Of a stretch of 64,000 nucleotides of DNA, positions 17,464 through 26,279 are shown in pieces (the first letter of the stretch is position 1; the number at the start of each line of letters is the position of its first letter). Both the position numbers and the translations under genes were made by a program. Origin of the DNA: Candidozyma auris (lineage: Eukaryota; Ascomycota; Pichiomycetes; Serinales; Metschnikowiaceae); assembly GCF_003013715.1 (NCBI RefSeq), contig NC_072816.1, positions 806,001-870,000 of the forward strand. The letters are read 5' to 3'. A model generated the notes under the pieces. It saw nothing but the letters and a program-made list of their open reading frames with translations. It searched no databases and was not told where the DNA came from.

Positions 17464-19302
17464 TTATATGCTAGTCTCCAACCCTTTCAGCTTCCAGTAC
17501 TCGCGCTTGACATATTTATTATAACTCTTGGCCTCATCTTCTTCGCTTGGGTCTGCGGTCTTGCCGTTAGCATTTTCATCGTCACTGTTATGGTCATTGA
17601 CGCTCATTAATTCTGCGACCAGTGCTTTGGGCCCATCAGGAGCTTTCTGAGGAATAGACTTCGGCGTAGGCTGCAGCATTTTGGATTCATAGATTTTAGC
17701 TTGTTTCTTTGGGGGCTCCTCTTCTTCACTTTCCAGTGTCATGTCGGAGAAATAATACTTGTCGTTACCATCTGCACCGTCACTTTCATCATCTTCATCA
17801 TCCTCTTCGTCATTGTGTTGTATTAATGCATGATTCATCACCTTATCTCTATCGTCATTAAAATCCCTGTCCTTCCCGCGGTACTTGATGATGTCGCCCA
17901 AGATCAGCTTGTTGATTCTATCGCGATAGCTCGCCCCATGGAGCTCGTAGCATTTATCGATAAGCAATTGGTATGCGCCACCAAAAGCTTTTTTTATATC
18001 GCGTAGATTATACGAAGATCGTGTGATGTTATTGCTTGGATCTGAGGGATCCTGAATGATGATAGAAAAGACACCTTTGCCAGCTGTTAGAACTGGATGT
18101 CTCGATTTGAGTAAATATCGAGGAGAATCGTCTGAGTCAATAGCTATCACCAATTCATCGTATGAGAAGTTTCGGCCATATAGCTCAAAAAACTCGATTA
18201 ATAAGGTACCCAAATTATCCATGACTAAAATATTGCCCGTAGACACACGAGGGTGAAGTTTAAGGAAATGGTACACCATAATGATTGTAGCATATCCACC
18301 AAGACCACCTACGTGGACATTGTTTAAGCGGCGAGAGCGAAGAAATTGTTTGATAATCAACACTAACTCACGAAGACCTGGCGTTGAATCCAACCATCTA
18401 CGTATTCTTCTGGCCGCATCCAATCCATTACTTCTTTCGAAGGATATATCAACATGTATATCGAACTTTGGATCAACAAATTTGATGATTGGCACTTTGG
18501 CTGTGGCGATGACTTCTAAGTTCTTTGCAAGCTGATTTTTTCGTAGATAAGACGCAAGAGAGTATAGACGGTGTCTCTGCTCATAATCTCCTGTCGTGGA
18601 TATGATAACCATGTCAATATCTGATCCTGGCAAGTAGAGATCTGTAGCGCAGGAACCAAACACATGAGCTTGCGTTTTGGGCCAAAATTCGGTAATCTTT
18701 CTTTTGAGTGAAGTGATGAGCGTGTTTCTGTTCACAATCTCTTGCGATGACGGGGAAATGTAGTTGACGAAATCCTTGATCTCCAAGGTGAGCCAATCTG
18801 CAATTTCCTTCTGCTTGGAATGGTCGTGGCCCTTCACCCAAGGAAACTCCAGCTTGCTCTCAGGACTCACATGATGCGTGCCCGAGTCATCATCACTAAG
18901 TACGCCATCATCTGAACCATACCCATCATCTTCGGCTTCATCTTCCGAGGAGCTGAAGCCGAATTCAATGAAGTCTGAGCCTTTGACAATGTCATTCTGG
19001 GCATTCTCATTGCCTTCTTGATTAAGCGTAGGCTCTTTCACTTTATTTGACTCATAGGGAGGATTTACTTCACTATCTTCACCTTCTGACACAACTATCA
19101 CGTCACTGTCATGGCTGCCATCATTGTCAGAGTCAATCAAGATAATGTCGTTGTTACTCTCCGGTCTATCCTCTTCGTTGCTAGAGACGTCCACAGTGAT
19201 GTCGTCCTTAGGTGGGCCGGCATCAAAGCGCTTCTTCTTAAGCTTTCTCTGCCTCTTCCGGGTCACCGCAGGGAGCACGTCTCTACCTCTTTTCTGGCCC
19301 AT
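17464..19302 (-). CDS. TRF4: Non-canonical poly(A) polymerase of TRAMP (Trf4/Pap2)
   Basis: 612 aa from the ATG at 19300-19302. It adds short A-tails to aberrant nuclear RNAs so the exosome degrades them. The nucleotidyltransferase core shows GSCATDLYLPGSDIDMVI (GS at 216-217, catalytic Asp 228 and 230) and the third acidic residue in FDIHVDISFERSNG. A PAP-associated domain follows (VGGLGGYATIIMVYHFLKLHP and later LLIEFFELYGRNF). The N-terminal 150 residues are acidic and contain two SUMO-interaction-like stretches (IILIDSDND, VIVVSEGED). The frame stays open upstream to 19491, but those 63 residues overlap the end of IKS1 and look non-coding, so I use the internal Met (MGQKRGRDVL). The C-terminal tail is acidic. 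Confidence 0.93.
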   Translation of the reverse strand: MGQKRGRDVLPAVTRKRQRKLKKKRFDAGPPKDDITVDVSSNEEDRPESNNDIILIDSDNDGSHDSDVIVVSEGEDSEVNPPYESNKVKEPTLNQEGNENAQNDIVKGSDFIEFGFSSSEDEAEDDGYGSDDGVLSDDDSGTHHVSPESKLEFPWVKGHDHSKQKEIADWLTLEIKDFVNYISPSSQEIVNRNTLITSLKRKITEFWPKTQAHVFGSCATDLYLPGSDIDMVIISTTGDYEQRHRLYSLASYLRKNQLAKNLEVIATAKVPIIKFVDPKFDIHVDISFERSNGLDAARRIRRWLDSTPGLRELVLIIKQFLRSRRLNNVHVGGLGGYATIIMVYHFLKLHPRVSTGNILVMDNLGTLLIEFFELYGRNFSYDELVIAIDSDDSPRYLLKSRHPVLTAGKGVFSIIIQDPSDPSNNITRSSYNLRDIKKAFGGAYQLLIDKCYELHGASYRDRINKLILGDIIKYRGKDRDFNDDRDKVMNHALIQHNDEEDDEDDESDGADGNDKYYFSDMTLESEEEEPPKKQAKIYESKMLQPTPKSIPQKAPDGPKALVAELMSVNDHNSDDENANGKTADPSEEDEAKSYNKYVKREYWKLKGLETSI

Positions 19303-19364
19303 GAGGTTGTAATGAGCTCCATCATAGTTTTTTGAATTCTCATTATCACCACACTGTCTGCAGG

Positions 19365-21233
19365 TCACATCAACAGTTGCACGAAGGCTGCGAAAAAGAA
19401 AATGTCGCATATCAGCAGCACCACCACGCACGAGTAGAATGATGGCCAATACAAATTGGGATTCACTTGAAGTGCCATCATAGCTAGGCATATGAGATTA
19501 AGGAACTTGACACCTCTGCTGATTTTCAAATATGCCTGCTCTGTGTACTCTAGGATTAAAATCTGAACAAGATGGAAGATGACAGGCAGGTAGTACCATG
19601 TTGAGGCAATAATTACCGGTTTGTCTGCAATAACAGAATCCTTGACCTCTTCACGCAAATCAAGAACGTCGACATCTTTTATAGATTCATCATCTTCTGA
19701 CGCAACTTCAGAGATACTGGTCTTTCTGTTTTTTGCATGCAAAAAATGCTTCCATTTCATGGACTCAAGATAGTCAATAACAGTCCTTGACGTGACATCA
19801 AGAGACTCGGAGTTACCTTTCAACATCATGTAGATTAAAAGCTCAAAATCTTCAGTTGCGTCAGAGACGCCTGCCGTCGATGATAATTTGTCTTGAAACC
19901 AATAATGGAACAGCTCTGGAGAAATCGACTCATACCACTTGGAGATATCTCTCCTTATACGTTCTGGATCTGTTTGGTCTGTTAATTGATCAGTAAACGG
20001 GAGAGCTCCGGCGCAAATATAGCAGAGGATCATACCGAGCGAGTATATATCGCTGTTGTAGCTGAAGCTATTGGCCAACTTCAGCCCCCGGCGGGCCTTC
20101 AATGAGGTCTTTGCGTAAGTCCACAATCTCGGGTCTGTGAACTCGATGGTGCCTGTGTTGCCTCTCAGCTCGCTAGCGAGATCATCCTCGATTCGGATAG
20201 ATTGATCTGCCAAATATTGTTTATCAATGAACTTGCCTTCTCCAAAATCCGATACTAGAACTTTGGGCATATTAGCAATAACGTCGTCGAGTTGAGCCGG
20301 AGTATCAAACCTTATGTTTCTGTAGGCTTCAGGGTCGTAAGTTGACTCGAGTAAGCAGTTGGAGGGTTTCAAATCGCGATGAAGAATCCCATGTGAGTGC
20401 AAGTAGTGGACGCCCTTGGCGATATCCCTAAACAATTTCCAGATCTCAAATTCATTGAGCCATTTCTTCTTTGGGGTATCGTCTTCAGAACGAGTATCCT
20501 CGGGGAGTCGCCGTCTTCTTCTCTTCTTTCGTTCCGCCTCGAGTATCTCCTTCGCCGTCATGAACTGCTCCTTTTGGAAATTCTTCACCACTAGATTTTC
20601 CAAGTGGCCGCCTCCGCAGTACTGCTGAAGGATATAGACATAGGGAACCTTCTCACCCATCCGTTGCCCATACCCGCTCTTGTCAGATAAGTAGATCGTC
20701 TCCAGGTCCTTGAGGTCGCCCAACTCCATCCACACGTGGTTATATCTGATCAAATTGTTTTCGTTAGCTCCCTTCACAGATAGCTCGTACAAGATGAGCA
20801 CCTCATTGAGCACCTGGTCTACATACAGCAGATGGTCTCCGACGTTTATCCTCTTTACAGCATAAACACCAAGCTGGACGTCCTTGAGGACATGCATGAC
20901 TTTGTAAACCTGAGCATGAGCACCGCTTCCCAACACGTATGGTGGGATCTTCCTAAAGAACCTGTCGAAGTATCCCTGGTTGAAAACATCGTGAGGTAGC
21001 CCCTCGGTGGCCAAGTCTCCGAGAACATTTCCACGGGAGAACTCAGAGAGGATCTTGAAGTAGTCATCATGCATGAATCCAGCAGGCACTAGCGTGTCTG
21101 GTTTCAATAGAAGCCGCTCGTCTGGGATGCCCTCCACATTACTTCCTAGCAGGGTCCCGGGAGAGTTTTTGTAGTCAGCAAGAAGTGAGCCACAATGCGG
21201 GCATCGATTGGGAGGCGGCAAGTGGGGATCCAC
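19365..21233 (-). CDS. IKS1: Ser/Thr kinase Iks1, C-terminal membrane segments
   Basis: 622 aa. The N-terminus has a CPHC pair (C11, C14), then a kinase domain at about 85-490: VLGSGAHAQVYKV glycine loop, VYAVKRI (ATP lysine), HRDLKPSNCLL near residue 286 and a DFG variant VSDFGEGKFI near 327. An insert rich in Arg (RKKRRRRRLPED) lies in the N-lobe/C-lobe region. The last 60 residues contain two hydrophobic segments (KFLNLICLAMMAL; FYSCVVVLLICDIFFFAAF), which fits membrane-attached Iks1. Its function in yeast is poorly known; deletion links to wall and ion stress have been reported. It lies 62 bp upstream of TRF4 on the same strand. Confidence 0.85.
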   Translation of the reverse strand: MDPHLPPPNRCPHCGSLLADYKNSPGTLLGSNVEGIPDERLLLKPDTLVPAGFMHDDYFKILSEFSRGNVLGDLATEGLPHDVFNQGYFDRFFRKIPPYVLGSGAHAQVYKVMHVLKDVQLGVYAVKRINVGDHLLYVDQVLNEVLILYELSVKGANENNLIRYNHVWMELGDLKDLETIYLSDKSGYGQRMGEKVPYVYILQQYCGGGHLENLVVKNFQKEQFMTAKEILEAERKKRRRRRLPEDTRSEDDTPKKKWLNEFEIWKLFRDIAKGVHYLHSHGILHRDLKPSNCLLESTYDPEAYRNIRFDTPAQLDDVIANMPKVLVSDFGEGKFIDKQYLADQSIRIEDDLASELRGNTGTIEFTDPRLWTYAKTSLKARRGLKLANSFSYNSDIYSLGMILCYICAGALPFTDQLTDQTDPERIRRDISKWYESISPELFHYWFQDKLSSTAGVSDATEDFELLIYMMLKGNSESLDVTSRTVIDYLESMKWKHFLHAKNRKTSISEVASEDDESIKDVDVLDLREEVKDSVIADKPVIIASTWYYLPVIFHLVQILILEYTEQAYLKISRGVKFLNLICLAMMALQVNPNLYWPSFYSCVVVLLICDIFFFAAFVQLLM

Positions 21234-21573
21234 CGGTTTATATAGCGTGAGTGGATACTCGTCTTCTGATTGCGTAGAGGTGAGGAGCTGGATCGAGTTG
21301 TCTTGATAATTGCGAAGAACAAGTATACGGTTTTGGGATCATGAAACACAATCTCTTGCGTGTGATTGTACGGAACAATTGACATTGATCATGTAGATGG
21401 GAATTTTGAAGCCGGTGTGATTTATGGGAAGGCTTACATTTATGAAAGTTGCACCATGTTGCACTCTATTTCTATACACGATCATAAGCGCGAGGAGGTA
21501 AATCTGGGGTACCGACTGGCTGCAAAACGGGAAAAAGTAAAAGAAAGAAAGAAGAAAGAATATGACTGATAAG
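21234..21573. other. Short intergenic region IKS1 / RIF1
   Basis: 340 bp holding the IKS1 promoter and RIF1 3' end. An A/G-rich tract (AAAGAAAGAAAGAAGAAAG type) lies at 21538-21560. Nothing else recognised. Confidence 0.5.
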
Positions 21574-24500
21574 TCAGATTTGAGCCTTTAGTCTTCTCAT
21601 ACGAAGAATGAACTCCATCATGGACGTTTCAAGAAGGAACTGGTCTTCTCGGGTCACTTCTTTCAAATCACCGTCTCTGACCGCTTTTAATCGGTCAATG
21701 AGCGCTGTAGCAAAGTTCTTTTCTTCAGTTGACTCCTCAATTACAGAAAGCAGCTCTGATGACGTCTCGACGGGCTCTTGCGATTGCCTGTGAGTTAAAA
21801 CCATAAGGTCTGTGCAGCTGCTTGCTCCTGTAGAGTTCGGGTTCTTGTCTTGTGATTGCAAGTTCGACAGCTCTGCGAAGCTGTCTGGGAATTGACATTC
21901 ACTTGTATTGGTAATCATACTATCATTGCTCTTCTTCTCGTGAGAATCTGAGCTGGAGTTGACCTCTATCAACGATTTATCGTGGGCTTCTTGCAACCTC
22001 TTTTCCTTGGTGCTCTCTTCGGAGTCGCTCACTTGCTTTTCGTTTTCATTTGAGCCCTCTTTGTTCTCGACATTACTATTCTTTGCCACAGTACCACCCA
22101 TGCGTGCTGCATTCGTTTCTGCCGAGTCCTCGATGCTGTCAGAATCATTTTTATTCTCGACAGAGAAGTCGTCGGTTTCAACTTCTTGAATCTCCTCATC
22201 ATCATCGTTATCTTTCTGCCGTATACCCTTGACCACCAGACTGCTTGAAGCTCTTTTTGACTTTTGCCCAACGACCGGGCTGCGGTCCTCAACCATCTGA
22301 ACGATTTTTTGACATTCGAGTTCTTGGCGTTCCATGGCGGCCATTCTTCTGGTACGCCTCTGCCCTGAAGACCACCCTAGGTCTGGCACATTTACACTCA
22401 AGGACGTTGGTTCAGCTCTTCTGATCTCTGAAGTCAGATTATCTGAAAGCTGGCTCTGACAAGATTTCGATTCCTTCCTCGTATCATCATTCGGCTGCGT
22501 AGAATGCGAATTATTCATGGCATCAGTCACTCCTCTTCCGGTTAAGTCAACTGCATTATTCACTTTGTGTTCAGTAAGCTCACTTTGGACGGCAGGTTCC
22601 AATTCGTTCCGATTTTGCAGAATTGCCTCATTGCTGGCTTTCTCCTGAGAGACACCCATACTTGGTTGCATATTCTTTCGTACAAGTGACTGCAACTTTG
22701 GATACTTGTGCAAATTCTCCTTGATATCCGGAAGAATGTCAATACCCTTAGATGTAGCGCTTACGAACAAATCATCCAATCTATTATCATCTTCCGAAGA
22801 TTGTAGAAGATATTCTTTGATTTTTTTCTCTAAGTCAACTCTCTCATCCTGCTCAAGAACGTCAAGCTTGTTCAAGATTTCATCAAAACACTGAATGATC
22901 TCAAAGTCGTACTTGTTCTCAAATAAAAAACTGGAAAGTACTCGAAAATCACCAAGAGATGTCCACTTTTGCTTCAAAAGCGACAAACTCATTTGCTTGA
23001 GATGATCATAGGGAGCATCATGCATCAATGATACGTAGAACTTGAAAATCGGATTGGACCATTTGTGTATCTCAAGGAGGCTTACCATCCGTTCATACTC
23101 CTCTGACTTGAGAAGGACAATATGCTGGATGACCTTCTTTGCGAAAACAGCAAAATCGGTTTCAAGGTATTTAAACATCCTGCCCGCAATTATGAGATCC
23201 ATATTCGTCAACCGTTGCAGTTGTCGAGTATTTAGGCTATCACATATGAAACTTTCTAAGTCGCCTCGTTTGTGTTTAGTGTTGACTTTCAATAACTGAT
23301 AAATGAAACGCATGCTGAATCTATCGCCGACAGCTCCCTGTATCATATTGACGATTCCACTTAGCTGATTAGTCGTGTAGTATTGGATGCTATGAAGAAG
23401 TAACACTTCATAGCAGCTGCTGGCTTCAATATCAGAATCCGCCATTAGATTGTGTGCACCAAAGGTATCATTTAAATTGACGATGAGTTTAAATAAAGAA
23501 TCATAGGAAATCCTGCTATGCTTACTCAAGATATCCAAAGTGAGTGGCATATTGTCAATGATGTCTTTTGTCGTATCAGATATCTGCGCTTCTTTTTTCG
23601 TGCTAAATTTTAGCGTGTTCATGAAGTTGGCGAGAAGACTAAGTTTCGGATCTATGTCTAGTTTATCCAGCTTAAAAACCAATGAAAGTATCTGCATGCT
23701 CTTATCAAACCTCGTGAAGACCCACCTTGGATTTGAAGGATGGATTTCGTTTAGCTGAATGTTTTCATTGGAAAGGCAACGGATGCTGCTGAACAGCTTT
23801 TCTCCCACACTAGATGTGGCCCTAACGAGGCGATCCACAATATCAAGACCACAACGATGCATATAGGTGCTCGAAGAGTCTCTCCTGAAGTAGAAGTTGG
23901 CAAGAACGGGTGTCACAATCCGGTCCCAATAAAGGTCTTGTAATTTGGCGGGAATTTTCGCAGGATAATTGAATAAACAGTATAGGATGGACATGAAGGA
24001 GTTGTGTAAAGCATCAATGATCTCTTTTTGGCTTTCTATTGAGGTGATGTTGATGAATATGTGGATGAGGAGCTTGATCTTGGTCTTGAAAATATCCTCA
24101 GTACCTATGGCTCGACCAGCTTCATTTGGAGTTGATCGATCAACAGCTGTATGTCTAAAGTCTCGAAGTTCAATGCAGCAAATCTTATACACAATCACCT
24201 TCCACGATGATATCGCTGTGACCTTTGCCGTAATGTCCAGCTCGTTGAAGCAATACTTATGAACCTGAAGCCATTGAGTCAAATATTTCCAGTTCTCAAA
24301 CCCGTTGTCAAACTTGCCACAAAGTAAGGTGATTCCGACCCAAATGTCCATGGCGAATTTATGGTTTCCGCTTTGAATCAAACTGAGAAGATTCTCGATA
24401 ACATAATCAATGGTCAACGTTGACGGCGACGTTGAGACAGAAATAAGGTTGTCTGAAGTGAATGATAACTGGGATTGTGGTAATGGTGACTCCAAAAACT

Positions 24501-26064
24501 TACGACCAGCGTAGCAAATGTCAGGATTGTCAAGAAAATTTCGTGCAGCTTCAAGTAAAGCCGTTACTCCATTGGAGACAACTTTAGTATACAAGGGAAA
24601 CGTGGTATCACATAAATTGAGCGTGAGACTTACGTACCACAAGTGGAAGTTTTTGGCCATGAGTGTTGGGAAGTTCAGTATCATATTTTTTAAAGCAATG
24701 AACTTTTCGTTTACCAAACTGGAAGACCCGAAATTGCGAATATTGAGCAAAGCGGATAACATTTTCTCCAGAATTGGATTTGAAAGGGTTTCAAAGATCG
24801 CTCGTCTCTTCTTCGGGGGGAAATGGCAATCTTTGATAATGCTGAGGTACGGTAGAACCAATGATTTGGAGATGTGAGGACTCACAATGCGTTCACAGGT
24901 ATGGCTGTAGAACCATTGGATATCATGAATTGGAATAAAGCGGTTTACCGACGGGGAGGTGAGTAGGTGAGCAGCCACCTTGAGTGCCTGATTAAGCACT
25001 CTAGATTGGAAGGGATTGTTTCGTCTAGGTGACGTTTTGGTTGTAGCTGTATTGTTGCTCTGTAACACCGCTTCCGTATCGGTAATATCTCTCCTGATGA
25101 AGTTGCACAACTCCTTGATATATTCAGGGTTCAGGCGGGGTTTATACTTGGTAGACTTCTCTGTATGCTGTAGCCAGGACCCATCACCGCCCAATAGAAG
25201 ATCTGCAAGGATGGAAGCGTCGTTGAGTTTACAAATCTGGTTCAAAGTGGCGTAAACCTCGAACTTTCGGTTAAATTTCTCCGCCTTCAACACGTTCATA
25301 CACCCGTCTACAAGTTGGGGCAAGTCGTTGGAGCGAGGCGCGAGTTGGATGATCGTACCTGGCTGCCAAAACGAGGGGTTACTGGGGGAGTGGCACTCTG
25401 TGGAAAAAGAATGCAGAATCGAGTGGGTCGTTTTCATCCACATTGACGAATTGTTAGGATCCAAAGGAGACGACTCATCGGGGAAGTTCCCCAGGTTCTT
25501 CAAGATTGATTTGCGAGGAGTCTCAAAATTCTTCAACGGCGAGCTTGGAACTAAGTCATCTGAGAAAGTGACTATCTTCTTCCTGTTCACAGGTGACGAC
25601 GAAACTAAAGGAGGAGCTTCAGGCGCCGCCTTCTTCTCAGATGATTTAATCGGCGACAGATTCAATTCCTCCGACGCCAGACGGATCAGTGCAGCACCGG
25701 AAGAGCCGGCAATTTTTCTCCGTTTCGTATTTCGTAGCGGCGACTCCTCTTCCTCCTCCTCGTTACCGTCCAGCACCATGTGAGGCTGTTGCTCTTCTTC
25801 TGTAGTCAAATCGATCACGGGAGAACCTTCTCGAGAGCCTTGCCCTCTCTTGTTCTTTCTTCGGCGATTTGGCGTGCTTTTGGCCAGCGAAGGCTCCCGT
25901 GTGGACGCCTTTAGCACCAGAGAACGCGTTCGGGGCCTTGTGGATGTGTTCAGTGATGGCTGGGAAGACTTTTTCAGGTTTTTGGCAGGGGTCATTTGAG
26001 AAAACCCCGACAGAGCGTTTAGAGTTGAAGATCTTCGGGATTCGCTCGTGACCACGGAGGTCAT
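21574..26064 (-). CDS. RIF1: Rif1, telomere and replication-timing regulator
   Basis: 1496 aa. Rif1 recruits protein phosphatase 1 (Glc7) to counteract DDK at origins and limits telomere elongation. Docking motifs are visible in the disordered N-terminus: an RVxF-type KIVTF at 163-167 and a SILK motif at 186-189 (RKSILKN). VIDLT at 83-87 followed by acidic residues resembles a SUMO-interacting motif. Residues about 210-1050 form an alpha-helical HEAT-like array with the Rif1 N-terminal signature (NEKFIALKNMILNFPTLMAKNFHLWY and so on, about 455-520). The C-terminal third is acidic and low complexity and ends in a helical segment (FLLETSMMEFILRMRRLKAQI) that may be the tetramerisation or Rap1-binding region. 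Upstream ACGCGT suggests G1/S control. Confidence 0.93.
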   Translation of the reverse strand: MTSVVTSESRRSSTLNALSGFSQMTPAKNLKKSSQPSLNTSTRPRTRSLVLKASTREPSLAKSTPNRRRKNKRGQGSREGSPVIDLTTEEEQQPHMVLDGNEEEEEESPLRNTKRRKIAGSSGAALIRLASEELNLSPIKSSEKKAAPEAPPLVSSSPVNRKKIVTFSDDLVPSSPLKNFETPRKSILKNLGNFPDESSPLDPNNSSMWMKTTHSILHSFSTECHSPSNPSFWQPGTIIQLAPRSNDLPQLVDGCMNVLKAEKFNRKFEVYATLNQICKLNDASILADLLLGGDGSWLQHTEKSTKYKPRLNPEYIKELCNFIRRDITDTEAVLQSNNTATTKTSPRRNNPFQSRVLNQALKVAAHLLTSPSVNRFIPIHDIQWFYSHTCERIVSPHISKSLVLPYLSIIKDCHFPPKKRRAIFETLSNPILEKMLSALLNIRNFGSSSLVNEKFIALKNMILNFPTLMAKNFHLWYVSLTLNLCDTTFPLYTKVVSNGVTALLEAARNFLDNPDICYAGRKFLESPLPQSQLSFTSDNLISVSTSPSTLTIDYVIENLLSLIQSGNHKFAMDIWVGITLLCGKFDNGFENWKYLTQWLQVHKYCFNELDITAKVTAISSWKVIVYKICCIELRDFRHTAVDRSTPNEAGRAIGTEDIFKTKIKLLIHIFINITSIESQKEIIDALHNSFMSILYCLFNYPAKIPAKLQDLYWDRIVTPVLANFYFRRDSSSTYMHRCGLDIVDRLVRATSSVGEKLFSSIRCLSNENIQLNEIHPSNPRWVFTRFDKSMQILSLVFKLDKLDIDPKLSLLANFMNTLKFSTKKEAQISDTTKDIIDNMPLTLDILSKHSRISYDSLFKLIVNLNDTFGAHNLMADSDIEASSCYEVLLLHSIQYYTTNQLSGIVNMIQGAVGDRFSMRFIYQLLKVNTKHKRGDLESFICDSLNTRQLQRLTNMDLIIAGRMFKYLETDFAVFAKKVIQHIVLLKSEEYERMVSLLEIHKWSNPIFKFYVSLMHDAPYDHLKQMSLSLLKQKWTSLGDFRVLSSFLFENKYDFEIIQCFDEILNKLDVLEQDERVDLEKKIKEYLLQSSEDDNRLDDLFVSATSKGIDILPDIKENLHKYPKLQSLVRKNMQPSMGVSQEKASNEAILQNRNELEPAVQSELTEHKVNNAVDLTGRGVTDAMNNSHSTQPNDDTRKESKSCQSQLSDNLTSEIRRAEPTSLSVNVPDLGWSSGQRRTRRMAAMERQELECQKIVQMVEDRSPVVGQKSKRASSSLVVKGIRQKDNDDDEEIQEVETDDFSVENKNDSDSIEDSAETNAARMGGTVAKNSNVENKEGSNENEKQVSDSEESTKEKRLQEAHDKSLIEVNSSSDSHEKKSNDSMITNTSECQFPDSFAELSNLQSQDKNPNSTGASSCTDLMVLTHRQSQEPVETSSELLSVIEESTEEKNFATALIDRLKAVRDGDLKEVTREDQFLLETSMMEFILRMRRLKAQI

Positions 26065-26124
26065 TTTGTGATTGTTATTCTATAGACTGGGCTATCTCTA
26101 TAAGGAGCACTGACGAAGTCTTGA

Positions 26125-26130
26125 ACGCGT
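26125..26130. promoter_or_regulatory. ACGCGT (MCB element) upstream of RIF1
   Basis: The MluI cell-cycle box core ACGCGT lies about 60 bp upstream of the RIF1 ATG, with another CGCG core near 26177. MBF binds such sites at G1/S in yeasts; binding here is inferred. Confidence 0.35.
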
Positions 26131-26279
26131 ACTAAGTCTGCGATGGGAGACGCACGCTGGCGTATACACTACATCGCGTAGTATAGCCTGCGAGGAGCGC
26201 TGTTGTACTGGACCTCATTGTTACTTCTCTTTTTGCTTTTCTCCTTTTACATTCTTCAGCTTTCAATACAACCTTAACG

